In this document: one piece after another, positions 7,635 through 16,854 of the stretch
Numbering within the stretch: position 1 is the first letter of the stretch
Layout: each line of letters starts with the position of its first letter
Assembly (NCBI GenBank): GCA_002335865.1
Contig: DDCY01000032.1
Span: 1-38,791, forward strand
DNA: 38,791 nucleotides
Direction of reading: 5' to 3'
Source of the DNA: Saprospiraceae bacterium UBA1994
GTDB taxonomy: Bacteria; Bacteroidota; Bacteroidia; Chitinophagales; Saprospiraceae
Position numbers and translations under genes: made by a program
Notes under the pieces: generated by a model
Told to the model about the DNA's origin: nothing
What the model saw: the letters and a program-made list of their open reading frames with translations, nothing else
Databases searched by the model: none

Positions 7635-10600
7635 TTGATTCAGAATAAAAGAATATCGTTCATTTTATTAGCTGTAATGGCCATTATGATCAGTAGCTGT
7701 GCTACCAAGAAAAGAAAGGACGAAGTCTCTGGTTTTAAGAAATTTTATCACACGTTCACTTCTAAGTATAACGGGTACTTCAACGCTAACGAGTTGATGG
7801 AAGAAAGTTTTGCTACATTAGAGACCTCTCGTCAAGATAATTATAATCAGATATTACCGATCTATACCTATACGGATGTAGACAATCCCAAGATGGTGGC
7901 TAGTCAATTGGATTTAGCTATAGAAAAGGTGATCAGAGTCGCTACTATACATGAATTAGGTGAGTATCTAGATGATTGTTATGTTCTTATGGGTAAAGCC
8001 CAATATCTAAAGCAAGATTACGAAACTGCACAAGAGACGTTTGAGTTTTTTCAAGAAGAGTTTAATCCTACGAACCCTTATGGTAGTAATTATAAAAAAA
8101 AGAAGAAATCTATAAAGCAGAGGAAAAGAGATAGGGATATAGAAAAGGAGAATCAAAAGGAATTAAAAAAGAAAGAAAAAGAGGAGAAGGAAGAGCAAAG
8201 AGAAAAAGACAGAAAGCAAAAAGAGAAGTTGAAGAAAGAAGCCAAAAAGGCTAAGGAAGAGGGTCGAAAGAAAAGAAAAAAGGAAAAGAAAGAAGAGGAA
8301 AAACGTAGAAAGAAAGAAAGGGAGGATCGAAAGAAAAGCAATAAGAGAAATAAAAAGAGTGGAGGTAAAAAGAAAAGAGCTCCAAAAGACGAAAAGGAGA
8401 AAGAAGAAACGGAATCAATTATAGAAGTAAAAGAAACAAAAGCAGATCTTGTTAAAGATGAAGCTAGCTCTGATGTAGAATCTGAATTGAATCTTATAGA
8501 AGAAGATCAAAAAGAAGTGGCTGTATCTGAGGATGTTGGTGAAGAAGAAGTGATACCCAAAAAGAAGAAAGAAAAGAAGGAAGATAATACAGCATATTCA
8601 GAAGGGATGCTGTGGTTGGCAAAGACATATATCGAAAGAGGAAAATACAGTAACGCTGAATATCTACTTAGAAAGTTAAGCCAGTCGATGGTGAAAAAAG
8701 AAGTAGAGAGAGAGATTCCAGTTGCAAAATCTTACCTATATATGGTTCAGAAAGAATACGACAAGGCTATACCTGAGCTTAGAAAAGCGATAGATGTATC
8801 GAATGATGGTAAGCTCAAAGCGAGATATGCTTATATCATAGCTCAGTTATATCAAAATAAAAATGATTATGCTAACGCATTGAGTGCTTTTCAAGAGGTA
8901 AAAGATCATAAAGGTAATTTCCGTATGGATTTCAATGCTGATCTAAGCATCGAAAAAAATGGATTACTTGCAGGAACAGAATCTAATGAGCTAGCATCGA
9001 AAAAGATCAACAAGATGTTAGGTGAAGAAAAATATTCTGAATTTAGAGACCAGATTTATTTTACTCTGGGTGAGATATCACTTGCTCAAAATAATGATAA
9101 AGAGGCTCTAATTAATTTTACTTTGTCAATAAGAAATAATCTCAACAATCCTCCGCTTAAGTCTGAAGCATATTATTATATGGCTACACTTAACTTTGAA
9201 AAAGAGGAATATGTAGCTGCTAAGTACTATTATGATAGTACACTTATGAGTATGAACAAGCTAGATGAGCGATATAATGAAGTTTCTTTATATACAAAGA
9301 ATCTAAGTCGTATAGCTCGTAACATTGAGACAATTGAGCTTCAAGATAGTCTATTGTTTCTGAGTGGACTATCTCAAGAAAAGTTGGATAAACTCGCTGA
9401 TATGCTAGTTCTTGAGCAAAGAGCGGCTGATGAGGAAGTTGAGATAAATAAGAGTAAAGGAAAAACAAGTCAGCCAAAAATGGGTAGTGGAAGACAGAAT
9501 AGTAGAAAAAGAGGTTTTGGAAACAGCAAATTTTTCGCTTACAACTTGGCGGCTAAGGAGAAAGGGGCTAACGAATTTAGGAAGAGATGGGGCGATAGAA
9601 AATTAGAAGATAACTGGAGAAGATTAGATAGTCAATCTTTCAATACGTTTGATGACGAGGATGTAGAAGAAGAGGAAGAAAAGGAAATCACAGATGCTGA
9701 AAGAAAAAGAGCGTTAGTTGATGTACCAAGTACTCCAGCATCTTTAGAAAAAGCAAATGCTGCAATAGAAGAAGCCCTATATGATCTAGGTGTTGCATTT
9801 AGAGGGGCTGTAAAAAACTATCAGAAGTCGGTAGATGCTTTAGAAAAGTTGGTAGTTAGATATCCTCAATCAGAGAAAATTTTAGATGTATATTACTATT
9901 TGTATCTATCATATTCTGATTTGGGCAATAGTAGCAAAGCGGAATACTATAAGAATAGAATAATACAGGAGTTTCCTGATAGTAGATTTGCTAAGGCACT
10001 ACAAGATCCTAACTATTTTGCTAGCCTTAAGGATGAGAATAACTCTGTAGAGCTATACTATGATAATACGTATGAGTTATTTGATAACGGTGAGTATGTG
10101 AATGTAAAAAATAGAATAGCTGAGTCTGAAACACTCTTTGGAAAGGAGAATGCAATGAAGGCTAAATTTGGTCTTTTGTCTGCAATGGTAACTGGTGCGG
10201 AGGAAGGAAAAAAAGGTTATATCAAAGCCCTGCAAGATGTAATCACTAGGCATCCTGATACTCCGCAGCAGATCAGAGCTCAAGAAATTATGAGATTCCT
10301 AAAAGGAGATAGCGATGCTTTTGAAGTAGTAGAGATCAAAGAAGTGGATAATATCTTTGACTTAGAGGAAAATAAATTACACTATGTAGCTATAGTCGTA
10401 TATGAGTCTGATAATGAAAAATTTACAGATGCTAAGATAGCGGTATCTAATTTCAATAAAAAATACTACAGAACTAAGAAACTACAGATATCTGATATTT
10501 TTCTCAATCGAGACGAAGGCTCACAAATCATATTGATTAGGAAGTTTAAGAACATGAAAGAGTCTATGGACTATTATGATACTGTAGAGAAGAATAAAGT

Positions 10601-10733
10601 AGATTATATTAAAGGTACTGAAGTAGCCTTCGATGTATATCCTATCACACAAAGAAACTACAGAAAGATCATCAGTGAAAGATCAGCCAGTAAGTACCGT
10701 GTATTCTTTCAGAAGAACTATAAGAATAAATAA
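7635..10733 (+). CDS. porW: PorW/SprE-like type IX secretion lipoprotein with TPRs
   Basis: A 1032-residue lipoprotein. The signal peptide ends in a lipobox (I-S-S-C22). The N-terminal block F-Y-H-T-F-T-S-K-Y-N-G-Y-F-N-A is characteristic of the PorW/SprE family, the outer-membrane-associated lipoproteins needed for type IX secretion and gliding. TPR-like helix pairs lie at about 110-145 and from 320 on (for example A-K-T-Y-I-E-R-G-K-Y-S-N-A). Between them, residues about 153-317 form a very long Lys/Glu-rich, low-complexity segment that interrupts the TPR solenoid. The start is TTG 7635: an in-frame stop lies just upstream, an AAAAAAGGA ribosome-binding sequence sits about 10 bases before it, and any internal ATG would delete the signal peptide. 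Family assignment is confident; the choice of the porW name over sprE is less so. Confidence 0.85.
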   Translation: MIQNKRISFILLAVMAIMISSCATKKRKDEVSGFKKFYHTFTSKYNGYFNANELMEESFATLETSRQDNYNQILPIYTYTDVDNPKMVASQLDLAIEKVIRVATIHELGEYLDDCYVLMGKAQYLKQDYETAQETFEFFQEEFNPTNPYGSNYKKKKKSIKQRKRDRDIEKENQKELKKKEKEEKEEQREKDRKQKEKLKKEAKKAKEEGRKKRKKEKKEEEKRRKKEREDRKKSNKRNKKSGGKKKRAPKDEKEKEETESIIEVKETKADLVKDEASSDVESELNLIEEDQKEVAVSEDVGEEEVIPKKKKEKKEDNTAYSEGMLWLAKTYIERGKYSNAEYLLRKLSQSMVKKEVEREIPVAKSYLYMVQKEYDKAIPELRKAIDVSNDGKLKARYAYIIAQLYQNKNDYANALSAFQEVKDHKGNFRMDFNADLSIEKNGLLAGTESNELASKKINKMLGEEKYSEFRDQIYFTLGEISLAQNNDKEALINFTLSIRNNLNNPPLKSEAYYYMATLNFEKEEYVAAKYYYDSTLMSMNKLDERYNEVSLYTKNLSRIARNIETIELQDSLLFLSGLSQEKLDKLADMLVLEQRAADEEVEINKSKGKTSQPKMGSGRQNSRKRGFGNSKFFAYNLAAKEKGANEFRKRWGDRKLEDNWRRLDSQSFNTFDDEDVEEEEEKEITDAERKRALVDVPSTPASLEKANAAIEEALYDLGVAFRGAVKNYQKSVDALEKLVVRYPQSEKILDVYYYLYLSYSDLGNSSKAEYYKNRIIQEFPDSRFAKALQDPNYFASLKDENNSVELYYDNTYELFDNGEYVNVKNRIAESETLFGKENAMKAKFGLLSAMVTGAEEGKKGYIKALQDVITRHPDTPQQIRAQEIMRFLKGDSDAFEVVEIKEVDNIFDLEENKLHYVAIVVYESDNEKFTDAKIAVSNFNKKYYRTKKLQISDIFLNRDEGSQIILIRKFKNMKESMDYYDTVEKNKVDYIKGTEVAFDVYPITQRNYRKIISERSASKYRVFFQKNYKNK

Positions 10734-10769
10734 ACTACCGGTTAAGAAAAACTCAAAGGTGTTAGTGCG

Positions 10770-10790
10770 AAAGTGTTGACACTTTTTTTT
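10770..10790 (+). terminator. Weak terminator after the porW/sprE gene
   Basis: AAAGTG pairs with CACTTT around a TTGA loop, followed by a T run to 10790. The stem is only 6 bp. Confidence 0.4.
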
Positions 10791-10869
10791 GATATGTTTT
10801 GTAGAGTTATCAGCCATCGCTGCGCAATAGTTGCCGCAGTAATATCATGCAGATCGTTCTTAACATTAA

Positions 10870-11097
10870 TAAATTTAATGATTTTGACTGACGAAAACAT
10901 CGAATGGCAAGAAGGATATCTATATCCGACACTCAAAAAATTGGAAAAGAAAAGAACTAGTACGATTTAGATGGATTTAGGTTATGTCAGGTAAAAAAGT
11001 ACTATAAATAACTGTTAATGGCACCAATGGGCTAAAAAGATATAAGAGTCAATGGATGTTAGCCAACGAACTAATAAATGTTCTATGGACTAGATAA
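10870..11097 (+). pseudogene. Remnant of a PadR-family transcriptional regulator
   Basis: Two pieces in different frames together read like the C-terminal half of a PadR winged-helix regulator. The first (about 10893-10967) has E-W-Q-E-G-Y-L-Y-P-T-L-K-K-L-E-K-K, the hallmark of PadR. After a stop, a second frame gives Q-V-K-K-Y-Y-K near 10988-11005, and a third, from 11008, gives I-T-V-N-G followed by Y-K-S-Q-W-M-L-A-N-E-L-I-N-V-L-W and a stop at 11097. At least one stop and two frameshifts separate them, and no good N-terminus remains. The usual partner of such regulators, an ABC transporter permease, is not present. The rest of the 460-base gap holds nothing. Confidence 0.7.
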
Positions 11098-11196
11098 AAT
11101 GTCTGTAAAGTTTTGTAAATATTGATTATAAATAAGTTGACTGAATTCTTTATCATTGTACAATCGATCATCCATTATATTAAAACTATATAAGTC

Positions 11197-12426
11197 ATGA
11201 GTCAAGGCGGAAAATCAGCAATATTTAGCGAATTTTTTACGAAGGGTCAATATGAGACTCAATCAGAAATGCTCGCTGTAGATGGTGATAAGAAAGGAGT
11301 AACTATTGGTATCCCTAAAGAGATACTGAGTAGTGAGCATAGAGTTTCGTTAGTGCCACACTCTATACGCACTCTTATAGGATATGGGCATAGAGTTATA
11401 GTCGAATCAAACGCAGGAGAAGAAAGTAATTTTAGTGATATCGACTACTCGGAGGCAGGAGCAGATATTGCGAGTAGTCGCGAACAGGTATTTAAGTCTA
11501 ATATAGTGCTCAAGGTTGCACCCCCATCATTGGAAGAAATAGACATGATGGATCAAGATGTTATCCTCATGTCTTCGATGCAAATACCTTCGCTAACCAA
11601 AGAATTTATAGATAAGCTTAAAAAGAAACGGATAACAGCTCTAGCGATGGAGTATTTACAATCTGAAGATGGTAGCTTTCCTATAGTACGAATCATGAGT
11701 GAGATAGCGGGAATGGTATCTATGCTTACGGCGGCAGAATATCTTACTAATACTAACAAAGGAAGAGGTGTATTACTTGGAGGTGTAAGCGGAGTGCCTC
11801 CGGCCAAGGTCGTAATACTAGGCGCTGGGGTAGTAGGAGAGTTTGCAGTGAAGACTGCACTAGGACTAGGGGCATCTGTCAGAATATTTGATAATGATAT
11901 ATCTAAGTTGATGCGCATACAATCAATAGTAGGTCGTCAGTTACATACTTCTGCGATCAATCCTGTATACCTAGGCTATCAATTAATGAGTGCGGATGTA
12001 GTGATAGGTGCAATCCATAGTAAGACAGGTCGGACACCAATATTGATTACTGAGCAGATGGTCTCACGTATGAAAGAAGGTTCTGTGATTATAGATGTGA
12101 GTATAGACCAAGGTGGCTGTATAGAGACTAGCGAAATGACAACTCACGATAATCCGTCATTTGTAAAACATGGTGTGATACATTATTGCGTACCGAATAT
12201 TGCATCCAAGGTCAGTCGGACCGCTTCGGTAGCAGTTAGTAATATACTTACACCATTACTACTGAGGACTGGTGGAGCGATCTCCGTGGAACACCTCTTG
12301 TATGCTAGCAAAGGTATCCGTAATGGATGTTATACCTATAGAGGCTGTTTGACTAATGAATATCTGAGTAAACGTTTTAATATGAAGTATACTAGTTTGG
12401 ACTTGTTATTAACAAGCGCTTTATAG
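11197..12426 (+). CDS. ald: Alanine dehydrogenase, Bacteroidota type
   Basis: A 409-residue member of the alanine dehydrogenase/PNT N-terminal family. About 30 extra N-terminal residues precede the conserved I-G-I-P-K-E start of the catalytic domain (about 37-44), followed by H-R-V-S-L-V-P. The nucleotide-binding Rossmann segment is V-V-I-L-G-A-G-V-V-G-E-F (about 206-217), and D-V-S-I-D-Q-G-G and H-Y-C-V-P-N-I follow, as in true alanine dehydrogenases. The reaction would be NAD-dependent interconversion of L-alanine with pyruvate and ammonia. The N-terminal extension is typical of the Bacteroidota form. The next gene, an ALDH7-type dehydrogenase 300 bases away, also handles amino-acid-derived carbon, but the gap argues against one operon. 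Confidence 0.85.
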   Translation: MSQGGKSAIFSEFFTKGQYETQSEMLAVDGDKKGVTIGIPKEILSSEHRVSLVPHSIRTLIGYGHRVIVESNAGEESNFSDIDYSEAGADIASSREQVFKSNIVLKVAPPSLEEIDMMDQDVILMSSMQIPSLTKEFIDKLKKKRITALAMEYLQSEDGSFPIVRIMSEIAGMVSMLTAAEYLTNTNKGRGVLLGGVSGVPPAKVVILGAGVVGEFAVKTALGLGASVRIFDNDISKLMRIQSIVGRQLHTSAINPVYLGYQLMSADVVIGAIHSKTGRTPILITEQMVSRMKEGSVIIDVSIDQGGCIETSEMTTHDNPSFVKHGVIHYCVPNIASKVSRTASVAVSNILTPLLLRTGGAISVEHLLYASKGIRNGCYTYRGCLTNEYLSKRFNMKYTSLDLLLTSAL

Positions 12427-12731
12427 CTATGTGATAAAACGCATACAAAGTATTGTGGTAGTTTTTTCGCATAAAACACACATGCCAGTTGCCAATAGGA
12501 TTACCTCTTGATATGATTAATGTAAATGTTTCGCAGAAATCGCTCGATGTAAAAGTCGGAGATGGGTGAAATACTAATTAGTACTTAGCGAAATGGGATA
12601 AATACTTATGCAAGTTTGTTCAAAGTCATAATTACTCCAAAACTTCTTGTCTTTGTAAGTAAGGATGATTTTACATTTCAAAAACCTTACATTTGACACT
12701 CATTTACTAATTTAAATTTTAGCATAGCAAT

Positions 12732-14264
12732 ATGACTACGACATTCTTAAAAAAACTTGGGCTCAACAAGAAGAACAATGGTACTTCTACTGGTCTTAAA
12801 TCAACATCTGCATCTAAGCAGTATATCGAATCTTATTCACCAGTAGATGGTAAGCTTATAGGTAGCGTATCAGTTACTAGTAAGAAAGAGTATGAAAAAG
12901 TAATGAAGGCTTCTGCGAAAGCATTCGAAACTTGGAGGACAACTCCAGCACCACTTAGAGGTGAGATCGTAAGACAATATGGAGAGGAGCTAAGAGCTAA
13001 CAAAGATGCGCTAGGAAGGTTAGTGTCATATGAAATGGGTAAGTCACTGCAAGAAGGATGGGGCGAAGTACAAGAGATGATCGATATCTGTGATTTTGCA
13101 GTAGGTCTATCACGTCAGTTATACGGATTGACGATGCACTCAGAGCGTCCAAATCACCGTATGTATGAGCAGTGGCACCCAAGAGGAGTAGTAGGTATTA
13201 TATCTGCATTCAACTTCCCAGTAGCAGTATGGGCATGGAACTCTATGATTGCAATAGTATGCGGTAACACTGCTGTATGGAAGCCATCTGAGAAAGCACC
13301 AATGTGTGGTGTAGCATGTCAAAATCTTTTACACAAAGTGCTCAAGGCCAACAAAGTGCCAGAAGGTGTAGCGTGTCTAGTAAACGGTAACTACGAGATA
13401 GGAGAATACATGACTAAGGATTCTCGAGTGCCATTAATATCTGCAACAGGATCTACTCGTATGGGCAAGATAGTAGCGGCAGAAGTAGCTAGCAGATTAG
13501 GTAATTCTTTACTTGAATTAGGTGGAAATAACGCTATGATCGTTACTCCAAATGCAGATATGAATTTAGTACTTACGGGAGCTGTATTTGGTGCGGTAGG
13601 TACTTGTGGTCAGAGATGTACATCTACTCGTAGACTGATCATCCATGAAGATCTATATGAAGAAGTTAAAACTAAAATTGCTAAAGCATATAAGCAGATC
13701 AAGATAGGAAACCCACTAGATCCTAAGATGCACATGGGACCGCTTATCGATACTGATTCGGTAGCTGCATACCAAGCGTCGCTCAAAGCAATCACTGAGC
13801 AAGGTGGAACATTCGTCGTGAAAGGTGGAGTACTTAAAGGAAAAGGAAAAGAAAGTGGATGTTATGTGAAACCTGCAGTTGCAGAAGTAACTAACGACTT
13901 GGCTATCGTACAGCATGAGACATTTGCTCCTATCTTATACTTAATCAAGTACTCAGGTGGATTAGAAAACGCGATTGCTATCCAAAATGATGTACCACAA
14001 GGTCTATCATCGGCAGTAATGACAACTAATCTAAGAGAGGCAGAGATGTTTTTGTCAGTTGCAGGGTCAGACTGTGGTATCGCCAATGTAAATATCGGAA
14101 CGAGTGGTGCAGAGATCGGTGGAGCATTTGGGGGTGAGAAAGAAACAGGTGGAGGACGTGAGTCTGGATCTGATGCATGGAAAGCATATATGCGTAGACA
14201 GACTAACACGATCAACTATAGTACTACGCTTCCATTAGCGCAGGGTATTAAGTTTGACTTTTAA
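12732..14264 (+). CDS. Aldehyde dehydrogenase, ALDH7 (aminoadipate semialdehyde) type
   Basis: A 510-residue aldehyde dehydrogenase. The catalytic base lies in E262-L-G-G-N-N-A and the nucleophile is C296 in G-T-C-G-Q-R-C-T-S-T-R-R-L, a pattern characteristic of ALDH7 (antiquitin/AmaB) rather than ALDH1 or ALDH2. The cofactor-binding F-N-F-P-V-A-V-W-A-W and the E-K-E-T-G-G-G-R-E-S-G-S C-terminal signature are also present. The likely reaction is NAD-dependent oxidation of L-2-aminoadipate 6-semialdehyde in lysine catabolism; substrate is inferred from the subfamily. Bases 12427-12731 contain only a poor promoter candidate (TGTCTTTG at 12648-12655). A near-perfect terminator follows. Confidence 0.9.
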   Translation: MTTTFLKKLGLNKKNNGTSTGLKSTSASKQYIESYSPVDGKLIGSVSVTSKKEYEKVMKASAKAFETWRTTPAPLRGEIVRQYGEELRANKDALGRLVSYEMGKSLQEGWGEVQEMIDICDFAVGLSRQLYGLTMHSERPNHRMYEQWHPRGVVGIISAFNFPVAVWAWNSMIAIVCGNTAVWKPSEKAPMCGVACQNLLHKVLKANKVPEGVACLVNGNYEIGEYMTKDSRVPLISATGSTRMGKIVAAEVASRLGNSLLELGGNNAMIVTPNADMNLVLTGAVFGAVGTCGQRCTSTRRLIIHEDLYEEVKTKIAKAYKQIKIGNPLDPKMHMGPLIDTDSVAAYQASLKAITEQGGTFVVKGGVLKGKGKESGCYVKPAVAEVTNDLAIVQHETFAPILYLIKYSGGLENAIAIQNDVPQGLSSAVMTTNLREAEMFLSVAGSDCGIANVNIGTSGAEIGGAFGGEKETGGGRESGSDAWKAYMRRQTNTINYSTTLPLAQGIKFDF

Positions 14265-14358
14265 TAATAAACTTTGATACAGTGCCATTTCAGATTTCGG
14301 GACTAAGTAGATCGATGTTCATGATCAGATTGTATTTCAAAGAAAGTTTATATTTAGA

Positions 14359-14394
14359 AAAGCGACCACTCACCTGAGTGGTCGCTTTCTTTTT
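14359..14394 (+). terminator. Strong terminator after the ALDH7 gene
   Basis: A perfect 13-bp stem (AAAGCGACCACTC-type arm, loop ACCT) followed by TTCTTTTTA. It can form on either strand but the T tract favours the plus strand. Confidence 0.93.
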
Positions 14395-14459
14395 ATATCT
14401 ATGTAACATCTAGATTAAGGAATTGTATTTTTTTCAAGTAAACAAAAAATCAAATCCAA

Positions 14460-15131
14460 ATGAAAAAACTATCATACGATATTGCTTTTATTCTTTTAAT
14501 CGAATGATGAATGCTCAATCTAAAAATGTAGATACTTTCAATTCAATAGAAGTATTTGGTAGTATCTTTGTAGAACTTACACAATCTAATGATGAAGGGG
14601 TAAAGTATAAGATTACCAAAGTTGACGAGAAGAATCTTGTTATTATGAATAAAGGAAATAGCTTAATAGTGAAGACTAAGGGAGATTAGAACAGAAGAAG
14701 TATGACGGCAGCAAACGTGAAAATATATTACAAGTCCAACGAAGATCTAGAAGTAAACTCTGGTAGTTCAGTATTTGCAAAAGGTATGATCAAAGCAGAT
14801 AAATTTGACTTAGAGGTGTCTATTGGCTCTTCCTGTATTATAACATTGAGTACTGATTTTATTGATGTTGAAATATCTTCTGGATCGATGCTTACACTTT
14901 ACGAAGAGCAGATACTGCAGATATAAAAGTAAGTTCTGGATCTAGTTTTTAGCACTAGATTTTGTAATACAAAGTGCAGATGTCGAAGTGAGATCTCGAT
15001 CAACGGTTCAGTTGGAAGTGACTAATTCGCTAGAAGGAGACCTATCATCAGGAAGTACTCTTAGATATAATTGTGAGACATCGAAAGTAGATATGGAGAA
15101 GGATATATCATCTAGTGTCAGTAAAAGGTAA
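14460..15131 (+). pseudogene. Broken DUF2807 (head-GIN, adhesin-like) secreted protein
   Basis: Pieces in all three frames line up as one DUF2807 protein. ATG 14460 starts a signal-peptide-like M-K-K-L-S-Y-D-I-A-F-I-L-L-I that runs into stops. A second frame continues with A-Q-S-K-N-V-D-T-F-N-S-I-E-V and ends at TAG 14687-14689. The same frame resumes with K-I-Y-Y-K-S and L-E-V-N-S-G-S-S, then is lost near 14920. A third frame gives A-D-I-K-V-S-S-G-S-S, and the last piece (about 14976-15131) gives S-A-D-V-E-V and D-L-S-S-G-S-T-L-R-Y before a normal stop. The repeated S-G-S motifs of the beta-helical domain are easy to see. At least three frameshifts and several stops make it non-functional. 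Confidence 0.85.
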
Positions 15132-15197
15132 TATTAAAGGACATTATTGGTTTAATTGCGAACTCTTGTCGATTTTGTGGGTTATAACGTTGTTCCG

Positions 15198-15228
15198 TTG
15201 TGAACTACCAGAATAAGTTCTATGTTTG
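15198..15228 (+). promoter_or_regulatory. Bacteroidota promoter for ahcY (TTG-N20-TATGTTTG)
   Basis: TTG at 15198-15200 and TATGTTTG at 15221-15228 are separated by 20 bases, the best promoter match in the window. The start codon is 49 bases downstream. Confidence 0.75.
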
Positions 15229-15277
15229 CAGCGTTTTTTAGAGAATCCTTTAGATAAAAAATAAATAAGTAAAAACG

Positions 15278-16591
15278 ATGATCGCTACAGATACTAAACT
15301 GAAGTACAAAGTAAAAGATATTAGCCTTGCAGATTGGGGAAGAAAAGAAATCACGCTAGCCGAAGCTGAGATGCCTGGTTTGATGTCTCTGAGAGAAGAA
15401 TTCAAAGGTAAAAAGCCATTTGCTGGTGCTCGTATCGCAGGTTGTTTGCATATGACTATACAGACAGCTGTACTTATAGAGACTCTAGTGGATATGGGAG
15501 CTGATGTGACTTGGTCTAGTTGTAATATATTCAGTACTCAGGACCATGCTGCTGCTGCTATTGCTGCTGCTGGTATATCAGTATATGCATGGAAAGGTAT
15601 GAATGAGGAAGAATTTGAATGGTGTATAGAGCAGACTCTTCACGCATTCGAAGGCGGGCAATCTCTTAATATGATCCTTGATGATGGTGGTGATCTTACT
15701 AATATGGTTCTTGACAAATTTCCAGAACTAGTAGACGCAATCAAAGGTATCTCTGAGGAGACTACTACTGGTGTACATAGATTATATGAAAGAGTTCAAA
15801 ACGGTACACTTCCGTTACCTGCAATCAATATCAATGATTCTGTAACAAAGTCTAAGTTTGATAATAAGTACGGATGTCAAGAATCTTGTGTGGATGCAAT
15901 CAGAAGAGCAACCGACATCATGATGGCTGGTAAAGTTGCGGTAGTAGCTGGATACGGTGATGTAGGAAAAGGATCTGCAGCATCTCTAAGAGGAGCAGGA
16001 TGTAGAGTAATCGTAACTGAGATCGATCCTATTTGTGCGCTCCAAGCTGCTATGGACGGATTTGAAGTAAAGAAGATGGAAAACGCTATTAAGGACGCTA
16101 ATATAGTAGTAACAGCGACGGGTAACAAAGACATTATAAATGAGAATATCTTCCGTAAACTGAATGATAAGACAATCGTTTGTAATATTGGTCACTTTGA
16201 TAACGAGATCGATATGACATGGCTAAACGGGGAGTATGGTTACACAAAAGACACAATAAAGCCTCAAGTAGATATGTATACTATAGATGGTAAAGACCTT
16301 ATCTTATTAGCTGAAGGTAGATTAGTCAACCTTGGGTGTGCAACAGGTCATCCATCTTTCGTAATGTCTAACAGTTTCACTAACCAAGTAATGGCCCAGT
16401 TAGAACTTTGGAATAACACTGATGCATACGAAAATCAAGTATATATGCTTCCTAAGCACTTGGATGAGAAAGTAGCAAGACTGCACCTCGAAAAAATCGG
16501 TGTAGAATTAGAAGTAATGTCAACAGAGCAATCGGAGTATATTAACATACCAAAAGAAGGCCCTTACAAGCCAGAGTATTATAGATACTAG
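15278..16591 (+). CDS. ahcY: Adenosylhomocysteinase
   Basis: A 437-residue S-adenosyl-L-homocysteine hydrolase. It splits S-adenosylhomocysteine into adenosine and homocysteine, keeping the methyl cycle running. The NAD-binding motif V-V-A-G-Y-G-D-V-G-K-G-S-A is intact near residue 225, and conserved substrate-site patterns W-S-S-C-N-I-F-S-T-Q-D-H and D-D-G-G-D-L-T are present. The C-terminal P-Y-K-P-E-Y-Y-R-Y is the classic ending that reaches into the neighbouring subunit. Length is normal for the bacterial form. It stands alone between its own promoter and terminator. Confidence 0.98.
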   Translation: MIATDTKLKYKVKDISLADWGRKEITLAEAEMPGLMSLREEFKGKKPFAGARIAGCLHMTIQTAVLIETLVDMGADVTWSSCNIFSTQDHAAAAIAAAGISVYAWKGMNEEEFEWCIEQTLHAFEGGQSLNMILDDGGDLTNMVLDKFPELVDAIKGISEETTTGVHRLYERVQNGTLPLPAININDSVTKSKFDNKYGCQESCVDAIRRATDIMMAGKVAVVAGYGDVGKGSAASLRGAGCRVIVTEIDPICALQAAMDGFEVKKMENAIKDANIVVTATGNKDIINENIFRKLNDKTIVCNIGHFDNEIDMTWLNGEYGYTKDTIKPQVDMYTIDGKDLILLAEGRLVNLGCATGHPSFVMSNSFTNQVMAQLELWNNTDAYENQVYMLPKHLDEKVARLHLEKIGVELEVMSTEQSEYINIPKEGPYKPEYYRY

Positions 16592-16617
16592 GAAGTAATC
16601 TTAGATTTAGAAATAAT

Positions 16618-16656
16618 GAAAGCCATTTCACTTCATTGTGAGATGGCTTTCTTGTA
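16618..16656 (+). terminator. Terminator after ahcY
   Basis: GAAAGCCATTTCAC pairs with GTGAGATGGCTTTC, one internal T/G mismatch, loop TTCATT. The following T tract is short (CTTGTATTTG). Confidence 0.75.
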
Positions 16657-16854
16657 TTTGAGGCTTTAGATTCTTTCTTTTTTAAAGTCATTTTATCTAA
16701 ATACCGTGTATATTCATTCTATAAAATATTGTTCTTTTTTCTTCAAAGGCTCGCTGCTGTGTTTCAGTTTTGTAAGTTTAAAATGTTAACTTAATGAATG
16801 AGGCTAAAGCCTCGAATATTTAGAACAATAATTAAGCTGGAATACATCAAATAA

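Noticed and set aside
8153..8341. Open minus-strand frame rich in Phe and Ser inside the PorW gene
   Set aside because: It is the complement of the Lys/Glu-rich linker (AAA/GAA codons read backwards as TTT/TTC) and has no start context or family.
10773..10970. 65-codon frame after the porW gene as an intact small protein
   Set aside because: Its first half starts inside a terminator-like hairpin and reads as random; only the last part resembles PadR, and it continues in other frames, so it is treated as part of a pseudogene.
11197..14264. Alanine dehydrogenase and ALDH7 as a lysine-degradation operon
   Set aside because: The genes are 305 bases apart, the first matches alanine dehydrogenase rather than a lysine-specific enzyme, and no aminotransferase or lysine dehydrogenase is present.
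16800..16813. Palindrome GAGGCTAAAGCCTC as a regulator binding site
   Set aside because: A single copy in a decayed non-coding gap with no nearby promoter; chance is as likely.
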